From: Candidatus Bathyarchaeota archaeon
GTDB taxonomy: Archaea > Thermoproteota > Bathyarchaeia > 40CM-2-53-6 > RBG-13-38-9
Reading direction: 5' to 3'
Length of the DNA: 6,940 nt
Assembly (NCBI GenBank): GCA_030671315.1
Contig: DAOUZW010000056.1
Span: forward strand, 1-6,940
The notes beneath the pieces are model-generated. The model worked only from the letters and a program-made list of their open reading frames with translations, ran no database searches and had not been told where the DNA came from. This document shows positions 1 through 5,800 of this stretch, piece after piece (the first letter of the stretch is position 1; each line of letters starts with the position of its first letter). A program made the translations under genes and the position numbers.

Positions 1-1
1 A

Positions 2-79
2 GAATTCTGTTCGAAATGTGGAACTCAAATATTAAACCATGATGCCTTCTGTCAAAATTGTGGTAATAAATTACACTGA
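2..79 (+). CDS. C-terminal end of a zinc-ribbon protein (partial, cut by window edge)
   Basis: Frame 2 is open from the left edge to a TGA at 77-79 and encodes 25 residues. They contain CSKCG, a ten-residue spacer (TQILNHDAFC includes the next Cys), then CQNCG. This four-cysteine, two-knuckle pattern is typical of the small zinc-ribbon domains found at the ends of many archaeal proteins of varied function. The four cysteines should bind one Zn ion. The rest of the protein lies upstream of the window, so its role cannot be told. The stop lies about 65 bp before the NifU-like start chosen here. The reading frame overlaps, in another frame, the upstream part of the longest possible NifU ORF, which argues against that longer start. 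Confidence 0.72.
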   Translation, partial: EFCSKCGTQILNHDAFCQNCGNKLH

Positions 80-103
80 AAAAACAGAATCAACTGCTCA
101 ACA

Positions 104-111
104 TTTATATT
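104..111 (+). promoter_or_regulatory. TATA box of the NifU-like gene
   Basis: The run TTTATATT is centred about 36 bp before the ATG at 144. With the usual archaeal spacing of about 25-28 bp from TATA box to transcription start, the transcript would begin near 133-136. That leaves a leader of roughly ten bases, consistent with the lack of a Shine-Dalgarno sequence here. It is a sequence match only. Confidence 0.5.
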
Positions 112-143
112 ATTCAAAAAAACTAGTTGCATCGGCGTCATAT

Positions 144-368
144 ATGCTGGAAGAACAAGTAAAAAAAGCAATTGATGAAATCAGACCTCAGATCCAAGCA
201 CATGGTGGCGATGTCGAATTCGTCGACATACAAGAAGGAATTGTAAAAGTAAACTTGAAGGGTGCATGTGCAGGTTGTCCAATGTCACAGATGACTGTTA
301 AGGAAGGAATACAATCATATCTTAAAGATAAGATACCTGAGGTCAAGAGTGTAGAGGCAGTACAATAA
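144..368 (+). CDS. NifU-like (NifU C-terminal domain) iron-sulfur scaffold/carrier protein
   Basis: A 74-residue protein consisting only of the NifU C-terminal domain. Such domains hold or pass on an Fe-S cluster in the cytoplasm, as in bacterial Nfu proteins. The signature is present: an N-terminal helix ending DEIRPQIQAHGGDVEFVD, then GACAGCP with the cluster-binding pair C42 and C45 (CxxC), followed by MSQMTVKEGIQSYL. The frame is open further upstream, to an ATG at 39. I chose the ATG at 144 because family members begin with this helix, because the extra 35 residues are lysine-, serine- and tyrosine-rich and unlike the family, because they would overlap the zinc-ribbon gene, and because a TATA box lies at 104-111. 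The stand-alone short form is common in archaea and bacteria. Which apoproteins it serves is not shown by the context; the radical SAM enzyme in this window would need Fe-S clusters, but it is not linked to this gene. Confidence 0.9.
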   Translation: MLEEQVKKAIDEIRPQIQAHGGDVEFVDIQEGIVKVNLKGACAGCPMSQMTVKEGIQSYLKDKIPEVKSVEAVQ

Positions 369-445
369 TCACCAAATCAATTTTCGATTAACCAAGAATA
401 ATTCCAATTTGGATTATCCACATTGTGAATATTCTATAGGCCGAT

Positions 446-467
446 TATGGATCATACTTTATCCATA
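446..467. repeat. Perfect inverted repeat in the NifU-CLC gap
   Basis: TATGGAT at 446-452 and ATCCATA at 461-467 are perfect reverse complements, separated by eight bases. The repeat sits about 80 bp after the NifU-like stop and 130 bp before the CLC start. It could be an operator for the CLC gene, a weak hairpin in the 3' end of the upstream transcript, or chance: a 7-bp match in a 228-bp AT-rich gap is not rare. Confidence 0.45.
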
Positions 468-478
468 GTAGCGCACGC

Positions 479-490
479 TTCTATAAGATC
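479..490 (+). promoter_or_regulatory. Possible TATA element for the CLC gene
   Basis: TTCTATAAG within this stretch is the best TATA-like run in the gap before the CLC gene. A start about 25 bp downstream would give a leader of about 85-90 bases, long for this kind of genome, and no better box is seen nearer the ATG at 597. The call is weak. Confidence 0.25.
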
Positions 491-596
491 AAATGTTGTT
501 TTTGTATCAAGACATCTTTGAAGATTTATCTTGTCGCTGAATTTGAAAACGATGTTAACCTTGGATTGATTGTTTTCCCCGGTACTAGTGGTAAGA

Positions 597-2738
597 ATGA
601 AGATTCCGTCACAACTGAACTATTTACAGAGGTGGGTTATTTTAGGGGCTCTTATCGGAGCTATATCTGGTTTAGTAGCAGGGGTCTTCTATTATCTGCT
701 TAATCTTAGCTCAGAATTCTTCCTAGGTTACCTCTGCAATTACTATCCACCTGCAGCAGGAGGAGAAATATCGAAATCTGTTTCTTCGACAGATGTAAGA
801 TGGTGGCTTATTGCATTAATACCAGGATTGGGAGGCCTTCTATCTGGTTTAATAGTCTTCAAATTTTCACCTGAAGCTGAAGGACACGGTACAGATGCAG
901 TAATAAATTCTTTTCATAGATTGGCTGGCAAGGTTAGAAAAAGAGTCCCTTTCACCAAGGCTCTGGCATCGATCCTGACTATAGGTAGCGGAGGTAGTGC
1001 GGGGAGAGAGGGTCCTGTTGCTCAAATATGCTCAGGTATAGCCTCCTCTATCTCAACAGCATTTAGACTAACTGATAAGGATAGAAGGATCTTACTGATC
1101 TGTGGAGCTGCCGCTGGAATCGGTAGTATTTTCAAGTCCCCCCTTGGAGGAACAATATTTGCAATTGAGGTTCTTTATAGACGAGATTTTGAGGTTGATG
1201 CTTTAATTCCTTCATTCGTAGCTTCATCAGTCGCTTATGCGGTTTTTACATCGATTCCAGGAATAGGGTTTGAACCTATCTTCACGATCAGTCCAATACT
1301 ATTCACTCAACCTATGAATCTGCTATTCTACCTTGTTTTAGGGATTATATGCGGTGCTCTCTCTATAGGATATGTTGTAATATTCTATGGTTTTCGTGAT
1401 CATGTATTCAAAAGAGTAAGAATTCCACAATATCTAAAACCTGCATTGGGAGGAATAATGCTTGGAACTTTTGCATTGATTCAACCATCAGCTTTGGGCG
1501 CGGGCTATGGCTGGGTCCAAGAAGCTATTTTTGGAAATCTATCAATCACATTTATGATGACTTTGATCATCGTCACAATTATCGCCACAAGTTTTACAAT
1601 AAGTTCTGGTGGAAGCGGAGGAGTTTTCGCCCCCTCGCTAGTCATAGGTGGAATGATAGGAGGAGTTCTTGGAAAACTCCTTGCAATATGGATGCCAACA
1701 ATTAACCAAGAGGCATTCATACTCGTTGGAATGGCAGCCTTCTTCGCTGGCGCGGCAAAAGTACCTATCGCCTCTATGATAATGGTCTCAGAAATGACGG
1801 GCAATTATTTTCTTCTGGTCCCACTTATGATGTCTTGCGCAATAGCCTATATTGTTTCTGGCAAATGGTCGATATATGAAAACCAGGTCACTAACAGAGT
1901 CATGTCCCCCGCTCACAGAGGAGAATTTAGCGTAGATTTACTAGAAGAAATAGAAGTTGAAAAAGTAGCTACCAAGGAAGTTGTAACTGTTTCCCCTGAA
2001 GATAATTTACTACACGTGTCCAATTTGATTTCCTCAACTGGACATCTAGCATATCCAGTAATTAGTGATGAAAAACTTGTAGGAATCATATCTTATAGTG
2101 ACATACTCAAGATTCCCCACGAAAAAGCAAGTTCAACTAAAGTCAAGGAGATAATGTCAGAAAAACTAACTAGTTGTATGCCCAATGAAACTCTGGCAGT
2201 AGCCCTACGTCGTATGGATGAATCTGAATATGGACATCTACCAGTCGTTGATATGCGTGACCAAGAAAAATTACTTGGGATCTTAAGCAAAAGGGATCTG
2301 ATAAGAGGTCATGAAGCATACAAACGTGGCATAGTGTTTGAACACATTGATGTCTTAGACAGGGTCAAAGTAGAAGAAGTCATGCGAAGAGATTATGTGG
2401 CCTTAGATTCCGATACACATGTTTTGACATTAGCTAACCTCATGGCAAAACGACTTTTCCTTGATTATCCGGTATTGGAACATGGTAAATTTGTTGGAAT
2501 AGTCGATGTATCCCGACTGCTAGATGCATTGTTGAACAATCGAGATATTCCAATTAAGGAAATAGCTGACACGAGAATAATAGCGTCCTATCCTCAAGAT
2601 TCTGTGCATACCGCAGTAGAGAAAATGCACCATCACAATTTGGGAGCACTACCTGTAGTAGATAATGAACGACCATCCAAACTCTTAGGTGTGCTGACCT
2701 GGGCTGATGTACTTCGAGCTTATGAAATGAAGCGTTAG
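597..2738 (+). CDS. CLC-family chloride channel/transporter with four C-terminal CBS domains
   Basis: A 713-residue membrane protein expected to move Cl- (or a similar anion) across the cytoplasmic membrane. The CLC membrane domain fills about residues 10-430. Visible motifs: GHGTD at 96-100 in place of the classic GSGIP anion-site motif; GREGP at 136-140 with gating glutamate E138; KSPLGGTIFAIEV at 180-192; GVFAP at 342-346; and the anion-coordinating tyrosine Y427 in KWSIY. The position equal to the internal proton glutamate of E. coli ClcA (E203) is V192, as in eukaryotic CLC channels, so channel or uncoupled behaviour is possible. The cytoplasmic tail has four CBS repeats (about 455-506, 516-572, 592-646, 653-710), that is two Bateman modules, which usually sense adenine nucleotides; CLC proteins normally carry none or two. 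The ATG at 597 is preferred. An in-frame TTG at 570 would add nine residues. The ribosome site is weak (GGTAAG just before the ATG). Confidence 0.93.
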   Translation: MKIPSQLNYLQRWVILGALIGAISGLVAGVFYYLLNLSSEFFLGYLCNYYPPAAGGEISKSVSSTDVRWWLIALIPGLGGLLSGLIVFKFSPEAEGHGTDAVINSFHRLAGKVRKRVPFTKALASILTIGSGGSAGREGPVAQICSGIASSISTAFRLTDKDRRILLICGAAAGIGSIFKSPLGGTIFAIEVLYRRDFEVDALIPSFVASSVAYAVFTSIPGIGFEPIFTISPILFTQPMNLLFYLVLGIICGALSIGYVVIFYGFRDHVFKRVRIPQYLKPALGGIMLGTFALIQPSALGAGYGWVQEAIFGNLSITFMMTLIIVTIIATSFTISSGGSGGVFAPSLVIGGMIGGVLGKLLAIWMPTINQEAFILVGMAAFFAGAAKVPIASMIMVSEMTGNYFLLVPLMMSCAIAYIVSGKWSIYENQVTNRVMSPAHRGEFSVDLLEEIEVEKVATKEVVTVSPEDNLLHVSNLISSTGHLAYPVISDEKLVGIISYSDILKIPHEKASSTKVKEIMSEKLTSCMPNETLAVALRRMDESEYGHLPVVDMRDQEKLLGILSKRDLIRGHEAYKRGIVFEHIDVLDRVKVEEVMRRDYVALDSDTHVLTLANLMAKRLFLDYPVLEHGKFVGIVDVSRLLDALLNNRDIPIKEIADTRIIASYPQDSVHTAVEKMHHHNLGALPVVDNERPSKLLGVLTWADVLRAYEMKR

Positions 2739-2781
2739 TATTTTGTGCGATGACAAGGGAATTCGAATATTAGAAATAGTG

Positions 2782-2796
2782 AAATTTTAAAAAATA
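2782..2796. terminator. Bidirectional A/T-tract terminator between convergent genes
   Basis: The 85-bp gap between the CLC stop and the end of the minus-strand membrane protein contains TTTT at 2785-2788 followed directly by AAAAAA at 2789-2794. Read from either side this gives an oligo-T run just past a stop codon, the usual archaeal termination signal. No GC-rich hairpin precedes it. It would end both the CLC transcript and the minus-strand transcript. Confidence 0.45.
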
Positions 2797-2823
2797 AGTT
2801 ATAAAGTTCTTTAATGATTACTA

Positions 2824-3087
2824 TCAAAACCTAGACCGAAAATATGATGCGAGAAAAATAATTATGCCAACAACTACTGACCAGATCACAATATCCACTA
2901 TTAGATTTGTTAAATCTACTCTCCAAGGAAAATATTGCGGTGCTATTATCAGTCTAATCAGCCAAGAGAAAGGGTAACCATATCGCATAGCACCAATAAG
3001 CATGCTAGGATTATTGGATATGAGACCTGTGAATAGTGTAATTATGGCTCCTCCGATTACAGAGTACAGAAAGATTTTAGATTGCAT
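2824..3087 (-). CDS. Small two-helix membrane protein of unknown function
   Basis: An 87-residue protein with two predicted membrane segments, at about residues 5-23 and 61-82. The linker is rich in aromatic residues and Pro (RYGYPFSWLIRLIIAPQYF, then PWRVD), and the short tail ends in SYFRSRF, so the C-terminus is probably cytoplasmic. The RYGYP...APQYFPWRVD linker looks like a conserved motif that I associate with uncharacterised archaeal small membrane proteins, but I know of no assigned function. The ATG start has no clear Shine-Dalgarno sequence. The gene follows the VOC gene on the same strand after 66 bp, a gap that contains a TATA-like run, so it may be read alone or as the second gene of a pair. 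The hydrophobic pattern with a charged aromatic linker is hard to get by chance, which supports it being a real gene. Confidence 0.75.
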   Translation of the reverse strand: MQSKIFLYSVIGGAIITLFTGLISNNPSMLIGAMRYGYPFSWLIRLIIAPQYFPWRVDLTNLIVDIVIWSVVVGIIIFLASYFRSRF

Positions 3088-3136
3088 TATCTTACACTAA
3101 TAGCACTGTATGAATCATCCAAGAAGAAGTTATGCA

Positions 3137-3146
3137 TGTATAATTA
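3137..3146 (-). promoter_or_regulatory. Possible TATA box of the small membrane protein gene
   Basis: On the minus strand this reads TAATTATACA. It is centred about 54 bp before the ATG at 3087, predicting a start near 3115 and a leader of under 30 bases. It would let the gene be transcribed separately from the VOC gene just upstream. Sequence match only. Confidence 0.33.
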
Positions 3147-3153
3147 CTATGAA

Positions 3154-3588
3154 CTATCTTTCCAGTAATTCAATGATAACACCGTTAGGATCACGAAACA
3201 TAGCTATCCTCCAGTAGGTTTTATCTTCCTTGGGTTTTAATGCTCTTAACAATTTCTCATGAGATACATCTGCCAAGGCATACATCTTTGGTTTGAACTC
3301 AATGGGGTCACTTACCTGTTCAGCGCCTTGTTCTTTGAAGTGAGCAATTGCCTCATCCATATCCTCCACTCTAAATCCTAAATGCCATAATCCTATAGGT
3401 TCATCATTTGCAAAGAACTCATTCAATTCTAGTAACTGATCTTCTAAATACAAATAAGCAACACGCATAGTATCCGTTTCATATTTTCTGAGAATCTTGA
3501 AGCCCAAGACTTTTGTATAAAAGTCCATTGTAGCATCGCGATTTTTCACAACAATGCTTACATGTTCCAGAATCATTCCTTTTAGCAT
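3154..3588 (-). CDS. VOC-superfamily (glyoxalase/dioxygenase fold) metalloenzyme
   Basis: A 144-residue cytoplasmic protein of the vicinal-oxygen-chelate fold, with two beta-alpha-beta-beta-beta units: about residues 5-58 (LEHVSIVV to LLELNEF) and 66-142 (LWHLGFRVED to GVIIELLER). The four expected metal ligands are present: H9, E54, H69 and E140. This His/Glu/His/Glu set and the C-terminal FRDPNGVIIEL motif match glyoxalase I and methylmalonyl-CoA epimerase relatives, and many uncharacterised family members, so the substrate cannot be named. The segment between about 95 and 125, rich in Lys and Met, is longer than in the shortest family members and may line the active site. The ATG at 3588 is used; the Met at residue 5 is a possible alternative. 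An AAGTGA run about seven bases upstream is a weak ribosome site. Divergent from the radical SAM gene. Confidence 0.88.
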   Translation of the reverse strand: MLKGMILEHVSIVVKNRDATMDFYTKVLGFKILRKYETDTMRVAYLYLEDQLLELNEFFANDEPIGLWHLGFRVEDMDEAIAHFKEQGAEQVSDPIEFKPKMYALADVSHEKLLRALKPKEDKTYWRIAMFRDPNGVIIELLER

Positions 3589-3623
3589 TATAATTCACTT
3601 CGCAACATTTTACGTATCAATAC

Positions 3624-3631
3624 TAATTTAA
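3624..3631 (-). promoter_or_regulatory. Possible TATA box of the VOC gene
   Basis: The minus strand reads TTAAATTA, centred about 39 bp before the ATG at 3588. That would place the transcript start near 3600, leaving a leader of about a dozen bases. It lies back to back with the radical SAM promoter in a 132-bp divergent region. Confidence 0.4.
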
Positions 3632-3641
3632 CTCTTAGTTG

Positions 3642-3658
3642 ATATTCGCATAATATTC
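3642..3658. repeat. Short direct repeat in the divergent promoter region
   Basis: ATATTC occurs at 3642-3647 and again at 3653-3658, an 11-bp period (one helical turn), between the two opposed TATA-like boxes. It could be a regulator site shared by the VOC and radical SAM genes, but hexamers this AT-rich recur by chance. Confidence 0.25.
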
Positions 3659-3688
3659 ATATGGACCTTTAGGTAGTCAAATTCCAAC

Positions 3689-3698
3689 CTTAAACTAC
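3689..3698 (+). promoter_or_regulatory. TATA box of the radical SAM gene (leaderless start)
   Basis: CTTAAACTAC is centred about 27 bp before the GTG at 3721, the spacing expected from TATA box to transcription start. The transcript would then begin at or next to the start codon. This agrees with the absence of a Shine-Dalgarno sequence and with the GTG being the first possible start after an in-frame TAA at 3691-3693. Confidence 0.45.
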
Positions 3699-3720
3699 AA
3701 TAACGATCAAACAATTCTCA

Positions 3721-4776
3721 GTGATCTTTGTGGCAGATCTTCCATATGTTATTGCATGGGAATCCACTAAAGCTTGCAAGTTTGCTTGCTTGCATTGCAG
3801 GGCTGAAGCCCAGACACAGCCAGATCCAGGAGAGTTGACCACAAAGGAAGCTAAAGATCTCATTTCACAAATAGCTGGCGAAAAAATACTGTTCATTATC
3901 ACGGGTGGAGATCCATTACTTAGAAATGATATCTTCCAAATAATAGAATATGCAAACGACTTAGGTCTTAGAGTTGTTTTAGCTCTAAGTGGAAGCAAAG
4001 TCAATCAAGAATCAGCTGAAAAAATGAAAAAGTCTGGAGTAGCTCATATCTCCTTTAGTCTGGATGGGTCGAACTCCGAAATACATGACGCTTTTAGAGG
4101 AATCAAAGGCGCGTATGATAGAACAATAAAAAATATATCTTATGTCAAAAAAGCAGAATTGCCGTTTAACATTCTAACAACAGTCACTAAATATAATTAC
4201 AAAGATGTCTGGAAAATTCAAGCATTAGTCGAGAAACTAGGTGCTTCAATGTGGGACCTATTTATGCTGGTGCCTACAGGAAGAGGAAAAGTTGAGATGG
4301 AAATTACTCCTCTGGAATATGAGAAACTTATGAAAGAATTCTATATTCGATCACAGAAGACAAAAATTCCCATAAAGATGACCTGTGCACCTCAATATCA
4401 AAGAGTAATGAAACAAAACAAGATTAAACCGAATGTTAAATCTAGCCAACATAAAATGATCCAGCATGGATGCATGGCAGGAAATGGATATTGCTTCATC
4501 TCTCATAAAGGAGATATATGTGGTTGTGGCTTTCTACCAGTCTCTGCTGGTAATATCAAAACAAATTCTCTTGAAGAGATATACAAAAAATCGATACTAT
4601 TCAATGAGTTGAGAAATAAGGATCTACTAAAAGGCAAATGTGGAATCTGTGAATTTAAAGTGGTCTGTGGAGGGTGTCGTGCAAGAGCATATGCAATTCA
4701 TAAAGACCATATGGCTGAAGAAGAGTATTGTATATATACTCCAACTAGCAAGCCTTCAGAAAAATTAAATCTTTAA
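3721..4776 (+). CDS. Radical SAM/SPASM enzyme of the AhbD/NirJ/PqqE type
   Basis: A 351-residue cytoplasmic Fe-S enzyme. The radical SAM cluster motif is C19-x3-C23-x2-C26 within IAWESTKACKFACLHCRAEA. The SAM-binding motif is TGGDP at 61-65, and SFSLDG lies at 111-116. A SPASM-like C-terminal region for extra clusters carries C251, C258, C267 and C269, then C307-x2-C310-x5-C316-x2-C319 and C337. The opening motif, the PTGRGK segment (185-190), the GFLPVSAGN stretch (270-278) and the KCGICEFKVVCGGCRARAYA end resemble AhbD, the enzyme that decarboxylates Fe-coproporphyrin III to heme in the siroheme route, and also an uncharacterised family I recall as TIGR04053. I cannot separate the two by eye, and no other heme gene is nearby. 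The start is GTG; another GTG three codons on (3730) is possible. The exported-protein gene follows 46 bp downstream. Confidence 0.9.
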   Translation: MIFVADLPYVIAWESTKACKFACLHCRAEAQTQPDPGELTTKEAKDLISQIAGEKILFIITGGDPLLRNDIFQIIEYANDLGLRVVLALSGSKVNQESAEKMKKSGVAHISFSLDGSNSEIHDAFRGIKGAYDRTIKNISYVKKAELPFNILTTVTKYNYKDVWKIQALVEKLGASMWDLFMLVPTGRGKVEMEITPLEYEKLMKEFYIRSQKTKIPIKMTCAPQYQRVMKQNKIKPNVKSSQHKMIQHGCMAGNGYCFISHKGDICGCGFLPVSAGNIKTNSLEEIYKKSILFNELRNKDLLKGKCGICEFKVVCGGCRARAYAIHKDHMAEEEYCIYTPTSKPSEKLNL

Positions 4777-4783
4777 AAATTTT
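4771..4783 (+). promoter_or_regulatory. A/T run: possible TATA box of the exported-protein gene and terminator of the radical SAM gene
   Basis: CTTTAAAAATTTT spans the radical SAM stop codon. TTTAAAAA is placed to start a transcript near 4802, giving a leader of about 20 bases for the gene at 4823, while the TTTT at 4780-4783 could end the upstream transcript. A 5-bp inverted repeat (AATTG 4784-4788, CAATT 4798-4802) follows. Either reading is tentative, and read-through into the next gene is equally possible. Confidence 0.3.
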
Positions 4784-4808
4784 AATTGGAAACTAATCAA
4801 TTGTATGT

Positions 4809-4815
4809 AGGCGAG
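4809..4815 (+). promoter_or_regulatory. Ribosome binding site supporting the TTG start at 4823
   Basis: AGGCGAG, seven bases before the TTG, resembles the archaeal Shine-Dalgarno sequence (AGGTGA) with one central mismatch. An ATG at 4816 lies in another frame and hits TGA at once. The in-frame TAG at 4808-4810 rules out any earlier start. Confidence 0.45.
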
Positions 4816-4822
4816 ATGTGAT

Positions 4823-5755
4823 TTGCGATATTTCTTTGGAATTGGCATATTATGTCTAATTCTTATGATTACTCCAACTATAGCTCATGTGGCATCTCAG
4901 ACAATTCAAGAAGATCCTTTCAGCGAAGGTTCTAACTGGACTTATGAACTTACAAAAAATAGTAATACAAAAGGAACAGGGAAATACAAGGGAACCTCAA
5001 CAACAATTGAAATTTCAAAAGGATTCGTTAACGTTACAAAATCAAATTCAACAGTCTTGATAATTGAAGACAATAGAAAAACTTACTACAACAGCTCTGG
5101 AACACGCTTTTTCAAGCATGAAAAAAGTGAGAATATTTCTCAAACAATAATAACAACAATCAACCGCCAAACATTAACTGTCCAATCTTGTAAGATTAAT
5201 AATGGAACAAGCGATCAATTCTTTGAAGACAAATCCATGATAGGTAAGCCCACTATCCATTTTATTTCTACCAATTTGAAAGAAGCTTTAAATGTAAAGT
5301 ATTTTTGGGGAAATGAAACTATAATATGTTCTATCAACCAAGGAACCATAAATCCTCATGACAACAACTCCTCATTAATCACACTAAATTACTCCGGTCC
5401 AAAGATGGTAATCATGCAAACAGTCACAAGTTTTCCAAAAGAAGGTACAATTGATTGCGCATTTAATTATGATGAAAATACGGGATTATTGCTGTCCTAT
5501 AAAACGAATGAAACGGCAAAGCACAGTGAAGGGTCATGCTGTTGGGTTAAAACGGATATAATTGAAAATTATGATGTCCACTCGTTATCGTTATGGACTC
5601 CACAAGAAGTTTCAAATCCAGAAATGAATGAACCCCTGGAATATGTATTTGATAATTTACAAATAATTATGGTGGCAATTGGGATTTCTGCTATAATAAT
5701 CGTCGGATATGTTCTTTTGTATCGTAGAAGAACTGAGCATAAAACTCCTAAGTAA
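4823..5755 (+). CDS. Exported, C-terminally membrane-anchored, sequon-rich protein of unknown function
   Basis: A 310-residue protein with no family I recognise. The N-terminus has a Sec-type signal: a short basic start, a hydrophobic core at about residues 4-20, and possible cleavage near AHVASQ. A long polar region (about 27-278) follows, then a membrane helix at about 279-300 and a stop-transfer tail RRRTEHKTPK. The outside part should therefore face the pseudoperiplasm, with the tail inside. It is rich in Thr, Ser and Asn and has 11 N-x-S/T sequons (N38, 70, 75, 90, 104, 127, 164, 181, 182, 189, 229), so heavy N-glycosylation is likely. Cysteines at 123, 169, 212, 239 and 240 could form disulfides. 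Predicted strands alternate through the middle, suggesting a beta-rich fold. The TTG start is needed to keep the signal peptide whole; the next Met (residue 15) would cut it. It lies 46 bp after the radical SAM gene on the same strand. Confidence 0.82.
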   Translation: MRYFFGIGILCLILMITPTIAHVASQTIQEDPFSEGSNWTYELTKNSNTKGTGKYKGTSTTIEISKGFVNVTKSNSTVLIIEDNRKTYYNSSGTRFFKHEKSENISQTIITTINRQTLTVQSCKINNGTSDQFFEDKSMIGKPTIHFISTNLKEALNVKYFWGNETIICSINQGTINPHDNNSSLITLNYSGPKMVIMQTVTSFPKEGTIDCAFNYDENTGLLLSYKTNETAKHSEGSCCWVKTDIIENYDVHSLSLWTPQEVSNPEMNEPLEYVFDNLQIIMVAIGISAIIIVGYVLLYRRRTEHKTPK

Positions 5756-5772
5756 TTTTACGAAACATCATG

Positions 5773-5778
5773 TTTTTT
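5773..5778 (+). terminator. Oligo-T terminator after the exported-protein gene
   Basis: A TTTTTT tract lies 18 bp past the TAA, within the 45-bp gap between the two convergent genes. It matches the usual archaeal U-tract signal for the plus strand. I see no equally good T-tract on the minus strand after the GH15 stop. Confidence 0.4.
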
Positions 5779-5800
5779 ATAGGCTAAATCCATAACTAAT

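Noticed and set aside
518..703. A 61-codon open frame across the start of the CLC gene
   Set aside because: It begins with TTG, overlaps the CLC N-terminus in another frame, and its product has no coherent pattern. It is a shadow of the CLC gene.
1505..1804. A 99-codon minus-strand open frame within the CLC membrane region
   Set aside because: It lies opposite well-conserved CLC motifs (GVFAP region) and is explained by the codon pattern of the plus-strand gene.
2093..2290. A 65-codon minus-strand open frame opposite the CBS domains
   Set aside because: It is antisense to clear CBS repeats and has no independent start signal or recognisable product.
2759..2770. Palindrome ATTCGAAT after the CLC gene
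   Set aside because: An 8-bp self-complementary site in AT-rich intergenic DNA is expected by chance, and nothing nearby links it to a function.
2745..2785. A possible C/D box small RNA (GCGATGA near 2747) after the CLC gene
   Set aside because: The C box is imperfect and no convincing D or D' box (CTGA) is placed at the right distance.
3589..3720. A short precursor peptide gene for the radical SAM enzyme
   Set aside because: The only ATG on the plus strand here (3660-3662) is followed by a stop after two more codons, and the region is accounted for by two opposed promoters.
3690..4004. A 104-codon minus-strand open frame opposite the radical SAM start
   Set aside because: It is antisense to the conserved radical SAM cluster motif; no family resemblance.
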